A stretch of 34,090 nt of DNA from Novosphingobium sp. (GCF_025351285.1 NZ_JANXWG010000018.1:1-34090); one strand, 5' to 3'; numbered from the stretch's first letter, positions 1 through 8,720 are shown. Numbers and translations are program-made. The notes: a model not told the origin generated them from the letters alone.

Positions 1-345
1 CAACGCTGTGCTGTCAAAATCTTCCCTCAAGCTGATCGCTGATCCCATGGTCACGCCCTCCAATTGCAGGGCGCCATTGATTCAGAATTTCGCCAGTTTG
101 GGAATCCCCCCCGTGAGTCAGCCTCACGGCAGGTTGGTATAACATCCTGATTCGGCGCGGTAATCGTGGCGGAAAGTTCCAGTGCGAACTTCACTCACCA
201 TGCGTTATACGCAAGAGGTTGGCGAAGAAGCCGCCCAAAGCGCAATCAATTCAACACCTTGCGGGCAGTACCAACTTCACGCCGTGGCGCTTCGCTCGCA
301 AAACAGAACCAGACACCGGGAGCGCGAGGGCGATGGCCCTCGAAC
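1..345. other. Left-edge intergenic stretch without a convincing gene
   Basis: I see no supportable gene in this stretch. A short open frame of 63 codons from 166 has no recognisable domain, no clear ribosome site and atypical composition. A perfect 7-bp inverted repeat with a 5-base loop lies at 111-129, but it has no T-run and is not called a terminator. The first 60 bases may be the end of a gene that starts outside the window; this cannot be decided here. Confidence 0.4.
325..342 (-). terminator. Hairpin just downstream of rlmE
   Basis: A perfect 7-bp stem (CGAGGGC / GCCCTCG) with a GATG loop starts 4 bases past the rlmE stop codon on the minus strand. There is no clean U-tract, so it may be a weak intrinsic terminator or a 3'-end stabilising hairpin. 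Confidence 0.4.
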
Positions 346-1044
346 CTAATCTTCTGAATCTTCAAAGACTTCCTGAGCCAAAGCCCGCGCTTTGAACCCC
401 GTCGCCACCACGTACCATTCGGACGAATCCTTGCGGCTGGCCGGCGGTTTGGCGTGCTTGACCGCGGTGAAGTGCTTTTTGAGCAGCGCGAGCAGGTCGG
501 TGTCGGTGCCGCCGGCCAGCACTTTGGCCACGAAGGCTCCGCCGGGCGCCAGCGTGCCGATGGCGAAATCGGCGGCGGTTTCGACCAGGCCCATCGTGCG
601 CAAGTGGTCGGTCTGTTTGTGGCCGACGGTGTTGGCGGCCATGTCCGACAGCACGAGATCGGGCGCGCCGCCCAGCGCATCGGTGAGCGCGGCGGGGGCC
701 TCGTCGGCCATGAAGTCCATTTCGAACAGCGTTACGCCGGGGATCGGGTCGGTCGGCAGCAGGTCGATGCCGACGACGGCCGCGCGGGGGCTGCGCTGGC
801 GGACGACCTGGCTCCAGCCGCCCGGCGCCACGCCCAGATCGACCACGCGAGTGGCGTGCTTGAGCAAGCCGAAGCGATCGTCCAGTTCGGCCAGCTTGTA
901 GGCCGCGCGGCTGCGGTATCCGTCGGCGCGGGCCTGCTTGACGTAGGGGTCGTTGAGTTGGCGCTGGAGCCAGCGCGACGATGACGCGGTGCGCCCACGC
1001 CCGGTCTTGAGGCGCGTGCCCTGGTCCTTGGTGCCGCGGCTCAT
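346..1044 (-). CDS. rlmE: 23S rRNA (uridine-2'-O)-methyltransferase RlmE (FtsJ/RrmJ)
   Basis: RlmE methylates the 2'-OH of U2552 in the A-loop of 23S rRNA using S-adenosylmethionine, late in 50S assembly in the cytoplasm. The 232-residue protein shows the SAM-binding motif [14 protein letters not shown], the [12 protein letters not shown] segment with a catalytic Asp, FVAKVLAGG with a catalytic Lys, and [12 protein letters not shown] near the C-terminus with the Glu of the K-D-K-E tetrad. I chose the ATG at 1044, which gives MSRGTKDQG, over an upstream GTG at 1092. The GTG would overlap the end of the preceding phosphatase gene and add an unconserved stretch. The basic Gly/Arg N-terminal tail is usual for alphaproteobacterial members. 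It lies 31 bases downstream of the Ppx/GppA gene on the same strand and is probably cotranscribed, an arrangement I recall from sphingomonads. Confidence 0.95.
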   Translation of the reverse strand: MSRGTKDQGTRLKTGRGRTASSSRWLQRQLNDPYVKQARADGYRSRAAYKLAELDDRFGLLKHATRVVDLGVAPGGWSQVVRQRSPRAAVVGIDLLPTDPIPGVTLFEMDFMADEAPAALTDALGGAPDLVLSDMAANTVGHKQTDHLRTMGLVETAADFAIGTLAPGGAFVAKVLAGGTDTDLLALLKKHFTAVKHAKPPASRKDSSEWYVVATGFKARALAQEVFEDSED

Positions 1045-1075
1045 GCTTGCGTACTCCGTGAGTGGGTCGTGCGCG

Positions 1076-2359
1076 TCACCGGTGGGTGTCACGGTCGCGG
1101 CGAAGGTTGCGCAAGGCAGCGCGGCTGCGTTCGGCCACGCCCTCAGACGCCATCAGGCTGCGCAGGATGCCTTCACGGATGCCGCGATCGGCGATGCCCA
1201 GCCGGGTGGCGGGCCAGACGTCTAGGATCGATTCGAGGATGGCGCAGCCGGCCACCACCAGGTCCGAACGTTCGCGGCCGATGCAGGGCAGCGCGATCCG
1301 TTCGGCCAGCGACATCGCCGCCATGCGCTGGCTGATGTCGCGCATGGCGTCGGCGGGTACGACCAGGCCATCGATGGCGTTGCGATCGTAATGCGGCAGT
1401 TCGAGGTATACGCTGGCGAGCGTGGTGACGGTGCCGCTGGTGCCGAGCAGGCGGATATTGCCTTGGGCCACGCCGGTTTCGCGGGCCTGGGCAATGCGTT
1501 CGACGAAGGGCGCAAAGGCATCGTCGACCTGCCCGCGCATATCGGCGTAGGCGGCGGCGCGGGCATCTTTGCTGTCGGCTATGGGACCGACGCTTTCGGT
1601 GAGCGAGACGACGCCCCACGGCACGCTTTGCCAATCGATGATGCGCGGCACGGTGCCTTGCGGATCGACCAGCACCAGTTCGGTCGATCCGCCGCCGATG
1701 TCGAAGATCATCGCCGGGCCTTCGCCCTGTTCGAGCAGGATGTGGCAGCCCAGCACCGCCAGCCGCGCTTCTTCCTGCGCGGTGATGATGTCGAGCCGGA
1801 TGCCGGTTTCTTCGTAGACCCGCTCGATGAACGCGGCGCCGTTGGTGGCGCGGCGGCAGGCTTCGGTGGCGACCGAGCGCGCGAGGTGGACGTTGCGCTT
1901 GCGCAGCTTGTCGGCGCAGACGTGCAGCGCGGCGAGTGCGCGTTCCATCGAAATGTCGGACAGGCGCCCGGTCTGGCTGAGGCCTTCGCCCAAACGGACG
2001 ACGCGGCTGAAAGCGTCGACCACCACGAAATGGTCGCCCGAAGGCCGCGCGATCAGCAGGCGGCAGTTGTTGGTGCCAAGGTCGATCGCGGCGTAAGCCT
2101 GCCGGTGCGGAGACGTCGGGTGCTGGGACGGGCCGGCATTCCAGGCGTAAGCGCGCTTGGCGTCCGGATGCTGGCCATCAGCGCGCCCAAGCTCGTTGCG
2201 GGCGTCGTTCGGGGTATTGTCGGTGGTGCCTGCGCCGGTGTCGGGGGCATCTCCTCCTGCGGAAATGTCGGGGTCTGGCGGGGTGGCTTGCGGGACCGAT
2301 CCGTCTGCCGCCCTCCGCTGATCCCCCGATACCCATGCCGGCGGTTCGAAATCCGCCAT
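1076..2359 (-). CDS. Ppx/GppA-family phosphatase (exopolyphosphatase / pppGpp phosphohydrolase)
   Basis: This is an ASKHA-fold phosphatase that should release phosphate from polyphosphate or convert pppGpp to ppGpp; which substrate it uses cannot be read from sequence. Two glycine-rich phosphate-binding signatures are visible: [16 protein letters not shown] at the start of the catalytic domain and [15 protein letters not shown] in the middle. Residues from about 1 to 85 are a Pro/Asp/Gly-rich, low-complexity extension with no predicted fold, after which the conserved domain runs to the end. I chose the ATG at 2359 (MADFEPPAW) over the ORF start at 2449, whose extra residues look like leader sequence. 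The length of 427 residues is long for a stand-alone GppA because of that extension, and there is no C-terminal HD domain. rlmE follows on the same strand. Confidence 0.88.
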   Translation of the reverse strand: MADFEPPAWVSGDQRRAADGSVPQATPPDPDISAGGDAPDTGAGTTDNTPNDARNELGRADGQHPDAKRAYAWNAGPSQHPTSPHRQAYAAIDLGTNNCRLLIARPSGDHFVVVDAFSRVVRLGEGLSQTGRLSDISMERALAALHVCADKLRKRNVHLARSVATEACRRATNGAAFIERVYEETGIRLDIITAQEEARLAVLGCHILLEQGEGPAMIFDIGGGSTELVLVDPQGTVPRIIDWQSVPWGVVSLTESVGPIADSKDARAAAYADMRGQVDDAFAPFVERIAQARETGVAQGNIRLLGTSGTVTTLASVYLELPHYDRNAIDGLVVPADAMRDISQRMAAMSLAERIALPCIGRERSDLVVAGCAILESILDVWPATRLGIADRGIREGILRSLMASEGVAERSRAALRNLRRDRDTHR

Positions 2360-2563
2360 TGTCGTCACGTCGCTTATGTTCTCCCGCGCAAGCTGGATCG
2401 CCGGCGAGGACTTGCGTTGCATGCTAGCGCCGCAAAGGTTCGGGAGCAAGGCCGGCGGCGATGTCGCGGCGTTCCCGATGAAGCGGGGCGCATTTCAGCG
2501 CTGACAGCGGTCCGCCCTTGCTTGACTCGGGTCCGGCCGCTGCCTAAGGACCGGCGCCTTCGC

Positions 2564-2637
2564 TGCCCTGTCGTCTAATGGTAAGACAACGGACTCTGAC
2601 TCCGTTAATCGAGGTTCGAATCCTCGCGGGGCATCCA
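2564..2637 (+). tRNA. tRNA-Gln (anticodon CTG)
   Basis: The acceptor stem pairs 2564-2570 with 2627-2633, with one T-G wobble. The anticodon stem ACGGA/TCCGT closes a 7-base loop CTCTGAC with anticodon CTG. The T-arm is CGAGG-TTCGAAT-CCTCG at 2610-2626. The CCA end is genome-encoded at 2635-2637. A minus-strand open frame across it is the familiar artefact produced by reading a tRNA-Gln backwards and is not a gene. Confidence 0.97.
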
Positions 2638-2701
2638 CTTTTTTCGGAATAGCCATAAATTTCAGCCGCTTAGCGGTTGGGGTGGGCTTTGCATTGAATA
2701 G

Positions 2702-2851
2702 CACGAGGCTGCCATCACCCGCTTGATCGGCGCCATCCTCATGGAGCAATCCGACGAAGGGGCAGTCCAGCGCGCCCGCTACATCACGCTGGAAAGTGTC
2801 TCGCAATTGAGCGATGATCCCATCGTCACGCTGCTTACAATGGCAGTATGA
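2702..2851 (+). pseudogene. Remnant of an IS256-family transposase (C-terminal 49 codons)
   Basis: Read in this frame the sequence gives HEAAITRLIGAIL, then EQSDEGAVQRARYITLES and a final SDDPIVTL segment before TGA at 2849-2851. This matches the C-terminal tail I know from IS256-family (mutator-type) DDE transposases of alphaproteobacteria: AI-RLIGA-LLEQ, DEWAVQRARYMTLE, SDDP. Just upstream in frame is a TAG at 2699-2701, so no catalytic domain remains. The sequence after the stop, to about 2910, resembles the right-end flank and terminal repeat of such elements, but I cannot delimit the repeat. The remnant lies 64 bases downstream of tRNA-Gln, a common insertion neighbourhood. It cannot transpose by itself. 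Confidence 0.72.
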
Positions 2852-3101
2852 TCAACCCGGGATGGGCAAGGCTACGCCGGCGAAGCTAGACCACGCGGTG
2901 AGACACGGTCCGTTAATGCTCCGAAGGCCTGGCCTTCAAGTGCCGGTCGCAGGCGCACAACGACCGACACCCTTCGACGAACGTCCGCCCACTCATCCAT
3001 TTCTGGCGCCACGACGATGGGATTCCCCCTCGAATTCGCGCGCTTATGTGACACCTGCTGCCGACGGCGAACGGCGCATATCGCGGCGCGCGCCGGCATT
3101 T
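2852..3101. other. Decayed intergenic stretch between IS remnant and autotransporter
   Basis: About 60 bases after the transposase stop look like the residual IS end. Beyond that a plus-strand frame of about 44 codons without interruption runs to a TGA at 3049-3051, rich in Arg, His and Pro and with no start codon or ribosome site. It may be the tail of another degraded gene; no function is proposed. No terminator for the convergent autotransporter gene was found. Confidence 0.35.
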
Positions 3102-5486
3102 CTAAAACCCGACGCGCAATCCCGCCTGGGCCCCGCCACCCCGGTAATTGCGGCTGTAGTTGCCAAAGCCTTCGATGAAGCCGGTCACGCCTCCAGCAGA
3201 CGCGATGTTCAGCCCTACCTTGCCTTCGCCGTATGTCCCGATCCGGTTGCTGCCGTAGGAGAAGGGAGTCGCGTTGGAAGTGAAGGTCAGTACGCTTCCC
3301 CCCCGGAATTCATGAACAGCGTTCCCGGAGACATACAACACTACATGGTTGGGCTCTCCATCAAGACTGGCTCCCAGCAGCAATCCTGCCTTGCCCCGCG
3401 CACCGTCCATGCTCGCGAAGTTCAGCGTGGCGTTCGGCACGATAGGCGAGTCCAGATCGGTGCGGACGATCGCAGCGCTCACTGCGGGCTCGGCAAAGAA
3501 AGTGCCAAATGACAAATGAAGTCCGACTTCGCCTTGACCGCCATACGACTTGCCATGATAGCGACTGGCGAAGTTGGCCAGCGGGCTTACCGAATAGATT
3601 GAGTAATGGTCATATTTGGCCAGCGCATTTGCGAATATCGGACCGGATATAAAGCTGACATATGCCCCCGCATTCAGAGCATCATAGCTAGTCCGCTCGG
3701 CGGTGGTCGAAAATTTGAGTTTCGATGTCAAGTAGCCGCCGGTGATGCCGAAGGTAAGAGACCCGCTCCCAACGATGCGGACCGCCTCCAGTCCAACCTG
3801 TCCGCCGAAGGCATCCTGCCTGTAGCTCGTATCGACGACGCGGCTGACGCCATAGGCAGTTGCCAACTGCGTGTCGCTTCTCCTTTGCACCCCGCCACTC
3901 ATCGCCCCCCAGATGCGGACGTTGGAAACGGGCTTTTGGTCGTCTACGCCCCGCTGCGTGGCGCGCAGATCGGTCATGTGCGCGGCCAGCGTGTCCGCCG
4001 AGCGATACCAAAGGTTCTGCGCGCCTTCGCTGATTTTTGTCATGCGGACAACACCGTCGCCAAGTGTGCCGACCACGACAAAGCTGGTGGTGCCGGCAGC
4101 CGCAGTGGGCACGATTGTATAAGTGATGAAACCGACATTCTGCGACTGGGCTGCGATGCCGAAAGCCGTCGTGGACGTTCCCGCGCCTCCGGTGGCAAGG
4201 ATGATGCCGGATGTCACCGTGGCATTGGCGCTGGTGAGGCCATTGAGCACGATCGCGGTAGACCCGGTGGCGGCACCTTGCACGATCAGCCGATCGCTAG
4301 CGGGCGTGGCACCGGTCACGACATCGAGCGCAAGTGTGCTGCCGCCGGTGCCGTTGAACGTACCGGGCAGGGTCAGGCTGTTACCCGTCCGGCCGTTGAC
4401 GAGGTTGATCGTGCCGCTGTTGTTGAAGGTCTCGAGGCTGGTAAACTCGATCGTACTCGGCACGGCGCTGCCCGACAGCACGTTCAATGTGCCGCTGTTG
4501 TTGAAGACATCGCTTCCGTCGCCGAAATCGGAATTTGAAAGCGCGTTAAACGTGCCTCCATTGTTCACCGTATCATTCAAAAAGCTCAAGCGGACCGAGC
4601 CGTTGATCGTGCCTGTATTTGTGACCGTCGTAGGGCCGCGCGTCGCAAGGATCGCAAGGCTGACCCCGGACCCGATCGTGCCCGAATTTGCGATGGTCGT
4701 CGTGCCTGCCATCGGTACGACGGACGTTCCCGAAGTGACCGATACCGCGGCGCCTGTGCCACCGGTGATCGTACCGGCGTTGGTGAGCGAAACGCTGGCC
4801 GAACCCGTCAACACGATGCCGTTGACACCGCCCGATACCGAAGCCCCACCGGCGACGGTTGCCGTCGCCGCCGTGCCCGCGATCACCGCGGCATCTCCGT
4901 TGATGGAACTGACCGTTCCGTTGATGGTCGCCGCTGCCGCCGTGCCTGCTGTCACGACAAGCGCGCGTGGCCTGACCGCCCCCGCGCCCGTCGAAAGCGG
5001 GCCGGTCACCGAGATGTTCTTGACGATCGCCGTTGCAGTGCCCGTCGTACCGATGATCGCGATGCCATTTCCGTTGGAAGTGGTGCCGCGAGTGCCCGAT
5101 GTCGAAACATCCTCGATCGAGGTAACGGCGGCGTTTACGCCAGTCGCCACGATGCCGGGCCGGTCATTGCCGGTCGTCGTGACCGTTCCATTATTGACGA
5201 CGGTGGTCGTCCCGATGGTCGTCACCCGGACCGGGCCTGTCACTGCCACATCCGTGTTGGTGGTCAGCGTGAGATCGCCGGCGGCCGGCGCATAAGCGAT
5301 GCCGTTTGCATAAGGGTTGCCCGTTGCCGCGCATGTCACGGCACCGCCGGTCGTCACGCCACATTCGCTCTGTGCGTGGGCGGGAACGGCGGTTGCTGCG
5401 CACGCCAGCCCGACCGCACTGGCCTTGAGAAGCGATGCACGGAAGCATTTGAAGGTCGTTTCGTTGCTCGATTTGATGAGAGGCAT
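3102..5486 (-). CDS. Autotransporter with beta-helix passenger and C-terminal outer-membrane barrel
   Basis: This is a predicted type V secreted surface protein of 794 residues. The ATG at 5486 gives a basic n-region and a hydrophobic stretch ending in a signal peptidase site (AVPAHAQ-SECG). An upstream ATG at 5651 would put an unlikely leader before the signal. The passenger, roughly residues 40-520, is rich in Gly, Thr, Asn and Val. It carries repeated turns of the type NNGTV, NAGTITG, NSGTIGS, NTGTING, NNSGTLN and NNSGTIN, which indicate a right-handed beta-helix. From about residue 540 there are alternating amphipathic strands, and the last residues AGLRVGF end in Phe as outer-membrane barrels do. 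No catalytic motif is visible in the passenger, so an adhesin-like role is more likely than an enzyme, but this is inference. It follows the interrupted GH116 gene on the same strand with a gap of 142 bases. Confidence 0.85.
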   Translation of the reverse strand: MPLIKSSNETTFKCFRASLLKASAVGLACAATAVPAHAQSECGVTTGGAVTCAATGNPYANGIAYAPAAGDLTLTTNTDVAVTGPVRVTTIGTTTVVNNGTVTTTGNDRPGIVATGVNAAVTSIEDVSTSGTRGTTSNGNGIAIIGTTGTATAIVKNISVTGPLSTGAGAVRPRALVVTAGTAAAATINGTVSSINGDAAVIAGTAATATVAGGASVSGGVNGIVLTGSASVSLTNAGTITGGTGAAVSVTSGTSVVPMAGTTTIANSGTIGSGVSLAILATRGPTTVTNTGTINGSVRLSFLNDTVNNGGTFNALSNSDFGDGSDVFNNSGTLNVLSGSAVPSTIEFTSLETFNNSGTINLVNGRTGNSLTLPGTFNGTGGSTLALDVVTGATPASDRLIVQGAATGSTAIVLNGLTSANATVTSGIILATGGAGTSTTAFGIAAQSQNVGFITYTIVPTAAAGTTSFVVVGTLGDGVVRMTKISEGAQNLWYRSADTLAAHMTDLRATQRGVDDQKPVSNVRIWGAMSGGVQRRSDTQLATAYGVSRVVDTSYRQDAFGGQVGLEAVRIVGSGSLTFGITGGYLTSKLKFSTTAERTSYDALNAGAYVSFISGPIFANALAKYDHYSIYSVSPLANFASRYHGKSYGGQGEVGLHLSFGTFFAEPAVSAAIVRTDLDSPIVPNATLNFASMDGARGKAGLLLGASLDGEPNHVVLYVSGNAVHEFRGGSVLTFTSNATPFSYGSNRIGTYGEGKVGLNIASAGGVTGFIEGFGNYSRNYRGGGAQAGLRVGF

Positions 5487-5628
5487 GTCGATCTTCTGAA
5501 TCGAATACAGATTGGGGCGGGAGCCGGGCTGCTTTTGCGCGCCGCTATCGTGCGGGCAGGGCACCCGCCGGATCGGCCATCGGAACGTTGAACTGTCCGA
5601 CGTTGCCGAAACCGGCGAGCCCCCCGCT

Positions 5629-7233
5629 TCACACGGGTTGTTTGACCGCAATGGTGCTGACGGCGTCGTACAGCGAAAAGACCGAGCGTGTCCGCGTGTA
5701 GGCGGGGAAGCGGGTCACCGTTGAGACGTTGATGAACCAGCTTTCGGGCGAGTTGAACGCCAGGCCGCCGTCGAGGTCGTCGTAAATACGGATGGCACAC
5801 CCCTCGCCCATTTGGAGCGCCTTCGTCATTATGTTGTTGTCCCCGAAACGCTTGCCGATGCGATAAGCGCCGGCAGCCGCATAAAAAACAACGCCGGGCA
5901 ATATTTCGTTGACCTCGGACCCTGACGAATAAACGCTGAAATCCGGCAACATGATGGTCGGTGCGCCCATCAATCTGCCTTGCGGATCCCTGAATCTCAG
6001 GACCTGGTCGAGCGTATTGTTGAGGTGGGTCCTCGCGTGATCCAGGTTGATGAGATCAGGCAATCCGAGTTCCATCGCGATGCACTGTCCCGCGAAGGAT
6101 TCGAACCAGATCGCGTCGGGCGCAGGCACCGGTTTGACGATACCTTGAATGACGCCGGTTTTCCCCTGAATGCCGCCGATGCCGTCGCAATAGCGATAGC
6201 GACCCGTCGTCGGATTCCAGAAGACAGTCTCGAATTCCGCCTTTGCCAGTCCCAGTTCGGTATCGATCGCTGTCTGTTGGGCAGCCGTGGCTTCTGCAAC
6301 CCCCAACGATCCAGCCTTTGCCGTGATGGTCGACATAATCTGCAACGACAGCAGGTACAGGCCGCAATTGTAGATACCGTGACCATCGACCGGCGACTGA
6401 TCGATTGTGTTCGGCGGGTTGTTCGAGGGGGGATCCATCGGCAGATGCGATCCGGTCGGACGAAAGAACTGGGAATATGTCAGCGCCCGCAACATCATGG
6501 GGTAAGCATATTTCAGCAGGTCGTCGTCATTGTAGAACTTGATCAATCCGTACGTACGGAAGATCAGCTTGTGCGGGCAGTCACGGAAGGAATCTCCACC
6601 CGTCGCGGCGAACAAGGCGCCCAGATCGCTACCGGCGGGTGCGACGCCCATGACCGGGGGCGTGTTTACGGTTTGCCCCTGGTGTGACATCGTTGCGGTT
6701 ATGTACGGTCCATTTCCCGTCGTGGTTTGCTGGGCGGTGCGTCCGATGCCGAGCGGGTTCTGCCTTATCCCTTGCAGATAGGGCAGGATGAAGCCCCGCT
6801 CCATGCCGCGGAACAACTTGGAGAACGCCAGCCAACCGGCGCTGTCCATGTCCATCTCGTTTTGTGGCGTTCCGCCATTGCCGCCATCACGGTGGTAATA
6901 GATGTGCGTGCCGGGGATGTCTGTTCCCCAGCGCGGTGAGTTGCCGTTCGTGACCGACCCCGCCAGGTTGGTCGAGACCAGCCCAGACTCCCACAACGCG
7001 CCGTTGAAGGTCATGTGGTACAATTCGTTCAAGGACGCCTTCCGGAGCCAGGCCGGAACAGCCGTGTTCAGTGCGATCGGATTCCACCAGGATTCGACAG
7101 CGGCGAGAGAATTGTCGTACCGCGCCAATTCCTTTTTCGCGATCGTGAAGCCCTGTTTGAACGGATAGGATCCAGCGACATAAGCATTGTTCGACGTCGT
7201 CTGCCCACCGAGGAATGCCGTGTAGCGACGCAT
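5629..7233 (-). CDS. GH116 segment 3: catalytic (alpha/alpha)6-barrel domain
   Basis: This is the catalytic part of the interrupted GH116 gene, 534 residues from an ATG at 7231-7233 that directly follows the second TGA, so termination and reinitiation could in principle meet here. The opening MRRYTAFLG and the block SLNELYHMTFNGALWESGL match the GH116 region carrying the nucleophile; Glu82 of the segment is the candidate. DQSPVDGHGIYNCGLYLLSLQ matches the region of the acid/base Asp; Asp283 is the candidate. Both are inferred from family pattern, without an alignment. The remaining sequence is rich in Trp, Tyr and Phe as expected for a sugar-binding helical barrel and runs to a natural end at TGA (5629-5631). 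Translated alone it would lack the export signal and stay in the cytoplasm. Confidence 0.72.
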   Translation of the reverse strand: MRRYTAFLGGQTTSNNAYVAGSYPFKQGFTIAKKELARYDNSLAAVESWWNPIALNTAVPAWLRKASLNELYHMTFNGALWESGLVSTNLAGSVTNGNSPRWGTDIPGTHIYYHRDGGNGGTPQNEMDMDSAGWLAFSKLFRGMERGFILPYLQGIRQNPLGIGRTAQQTTTGNGPYITATMSHQGQTVNTPPVMGVAPAGSDLGALFAATGGDSFRDCPHKLIFRTYGLIKFYNDDDLLKYAYPMMLRALTYSQFFRPTGSHLPMDPPSNNPPNTIDQSPVDGHGIYNCGLYLLSLQIMSTITAKAGSLGVAEATAAQQTAIDTELGLAKAEFETVFWNPTTGRYRYCDGIGGIQGKTGVIQGIVKPVPAPDAIWFESFAGQCIAMELGLPDLINLDHARTHLNNTLDQVLRFRDPQGRLMGAPTIMLPDFSVYSSGSEVNEILPGVVFYAAAGAYRIGKRFGDNNIMTKALQMGEGCAIRIYDDLDGGLAFNSPESWFINVSTVTRFPAYTRTRSVFSLYDAVSTIAVKQPV

Positions 7234-7710
7234 TCAGATGGTGCTGTTGTAAACCTGCTGTGGGAAATCCCAGGCTAGGGCAAAGCGCACCGTTTGCGTT
7301 TGTCCGGGCTGGAGGGTCAGCGATACCGCGATTGCGCCCGCCGTCGAAGTCGGAGTCGCCTCGGTCGGCGCATTGGACAGTACGCCGCTGGTGCTAAAGG
7401 CAGAGTAGATGTCGGTGTCATCCCCGGCGCCATTCCAGGAGTTGCAATAGCTGACCGTTTGTCCCGCTACCTGTTGAGTGGCAATGGTCCATTCGGACTT
7501 GATCGCGTTGGCGGAGTTGGTTGGCGCATCCGAGCCAAGCGTTATTCCAGTAATGCCCGTCGCAGCATCGAAATCTACCTTGTTGTAAAATCCCGTGCGG
7601 ATCGATCCGGTTGCGAATGCGGGCGCGTTTGGAAAGGTGAACATGGCCGCGAGCTTGATCGGAAGGCTGGTAGGATTGTTCAACTTCATTTCAAAGAACG
7701 CGACTGGCAT
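7234..7710 (-). CDS. GH116 segment 2: rest of the N-terminal beta-sandwich domain
   Basis: This is the middle part of the interrupted GH116 gene, in the same frame as its neighbours. The first ATG after the first TGA is at 7710 (MPVAFFEMKL), but the homologous frame continues upstream to 7791 through FSPII-like sequence (KIWSPIISNEDE). The ATG is therefore an internal codon, not a true start, and no ribosome site precedes it. The stretch ends with FALAWDFPQQVYNSTI, the GH116 linker before the helical catalytic domain, and then TGA at 7234-7236. On its own this 158-residue piece would be a domain fragment without function. Confidence 0.6.
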   Translation of the reverse strand: MPVAFFEMKLNNPTSLPIKLAAMFTFPNAPAFATGSIRTGFYNKVDFDAATGITGITLGSDAPTNSANAIKSEWTIATQQVAGQTVSYCNSWNGAGDDTDIYSAFSTSGVLSNAPTEATPTSTAGAIAVSLTLQPGQTQTVRFALAWDFPQQVYNSTI

Positions 7711-7791
7711 CGAAAGTCGTTCGTCTTCATTCGAAATGATGGGTGACCAGATCTTGGTTGATATCTGTGCCTGGAATGCGTTGTATTTCGT

Positions 7792-8433
7792 TCACGCAAA
7801 AGGAAAGAGCACGGAATACTCGCCATCTCCCGGATTCAGCGGGATCCATCCTGGCAGAACAGTGCCCAGGCGCCGGTCGGTCGAAACGTTCGTGTGATTG
7901 ACCGCGAGCGTTTTGACAGTGACGCCCGTGCTTCCCCCGACGACTTCTTCGCGGATGTGGAATGCCGCCTGAGTCAGCGTCCGCTGCTCCCAATTTCCGG
8001 TGGTCGGCTGCCCTGCCATGTCCCACGGCCCAAAGGTCCCGCACTGGTTGATCATCATAGATCCGCCGCCCACGCCCCCGAGCGGCAGGCCGAGGCCCGG
8101 CACTGACAAACCCGCGCCAGCCCCCTTCAACCCGGGGATGCCGACTCCGGCGTTGCAGGTCAGTGTATTGCAAATCCCTTCCGGGACGGCGCCGAGCGTG
8201 CGGACAAATGCCGAGTCCGGGATAGCGTAAGTGGTGGCCTGGATCGCTGTTGGGACGGCCACCGGATTGGTCACCGGCACTGCCGTTGAACTGTCGCCCG
8301 AGCCACAGCCCGTCAGGTCTGCCATCATGCCGACACCAGCCGCGGCGACGGCACCGCGCACAAAAGTCCGACGATTCAGAATGGCGCTCGTCCCGCTATC
8401 AATGCCGGCCGGGTTGATCAGTTCGTCTTTCAT
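7792..8433 (-). CDS. GH116 segment 1: Tat lipoprotein signal and start of N-terminal domain
   Basis: This is the part of the interrupted GH116 gene that would be translated without readthrough, 213 residues. Residues 22-27 are RRTFVR, a twin-arginine motif, followed by a hydrophobic Ala/Gly/Met stretch and LTGC, a lipobox. The enzyme would be exported folded and anchored as a lipoprotein. GLPLGGVGGGSMMIN and the following GTFGPWDM are the glycine-rich opening of the GH116 N-terminal beta-sandwich. The product ends at FPFA before TGA and carries no catalytic residue. I chose the ATG at 8433 because an earlier ATG at 8511 would bury the Tat signal behind 26 residues. Confidence 0.7.
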   Translation of the reverse strand: MKDELINPAGIDSGTSAILNRRTFVRGAVAAAGVGMMADLTGCGSGDSSTAVPVTNPVAVPTAIQATTYAIPDSAFVRTLGAVPEGICNTLTCNAGVGIPGLKGAGAGLSVPGLGLPLGGVGGGSMMINQCGTFGPWDMAGQPTTGNWEQRTLTQAAFHIREEVVGGSTGVTVKTLAVNHTNVSTDRRLGTVLPGWIPLNPGDGEYSVLFPFA

Positions 8434-8720
8434 GGTCCATCCTCTTTTTGCCTGTGCCTTGGTTGGCAACTGGAATGGGAAATCAATTTTAGACGGGCAC
8501 TGCGGTGGCACTTCGCGGTGCCAGCGCTTGTTGGGTCATGGTTCTTGCGACCAGACGCGTGGCTGCCACGGCGACACAGCGCCGACGGTCAGCAAAACTG
8601 GAATGGAATGATCCGAATGAAATTATTCCCCCCCTGAAGTAATTTGATCCGAGCGGAGAAAGCGACGGCCTTTGCCAAACGTCAAGCCCTATTTGAGGCA
8701 TATCGCTGTGGTGCAGTTTA
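8434..8720. promoter_or_regulatory. Divergent GH116/ROK promoter region
   Basis: This shared intergenic region separates the divergent GH116 and ROK genes. A ribosome site AGAGGA lies just upstream of the GH116 ATG on the minus strand. An AT-rich inverted repeat AAATTA/TAATTT with a 14-base C-rich spacer lies at 8620-8645 and is a possible operator for the ROK protein, since known ROK operators are AT-rich palindromes. No clear -35/-10 pair was identified. Confidence 0.4.

Larger units (their letters stand above)
5629..8433 (-). pseudogene. GH116-family glycosidase gene interrupted by two in-frame TGA codons
   Basis: One reading frame of 934 codons encodes a complete GH116 (beta-glucosidase / GBA2-like) enzyme if two TGA codons, at 7792-7794 (codon 214) and 7234-7236 (codon 400), are read through. 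There is no frameshift and no other stop. The flanks join smoothly: ...FPFA-TGA-TKYNAF... where human GBA2 has, from memory, PRAWTVY, and ...NSTI-TGA-MRRYTAFLG where bacterial relatives tend to have WYRRYTRFFG. Both stops therefore probably stand at Trp positions (TGG to TGA). The start at 8433 follows an AGAGGA ribosome site and opens a Tat lipoprotein signal. Many Trp codons elsewhere in the gene are normal TGG. Either this is a young pseudogene with two nonsense changes, or TGA is suppressed. The divergent ROK gene is its likely regulator. Confidence 0.75.

Noticed and set aside
1..60. Possible second IS256 transposase tail at the left edge
   Set aside because: Only about 30 bases resemble the tail at 2790-2830 (LIADPMVT against LSDDPIVT); the flanking residues do not fit, so chance is more likely.
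2495..2806. 103-codon minus-strand open frame over tRNA-Gln
   Set aside because: It contains the well-known peptide produced by reading a tRNA-Gln gene backwards (GFEPRLTESESVVLPLD) and continues antisense to the transposase remnant.
5629..8433. TGA codons as selenocysteine or as a changed genetic code
   Set aside because: Family context suggests Trp, not Cys/Sec, at both sites. No SECIS-like hairpin was evident right after them, and several genes in the window end normally with TGA, so a genome-wide UGA-Trp code does not fit.
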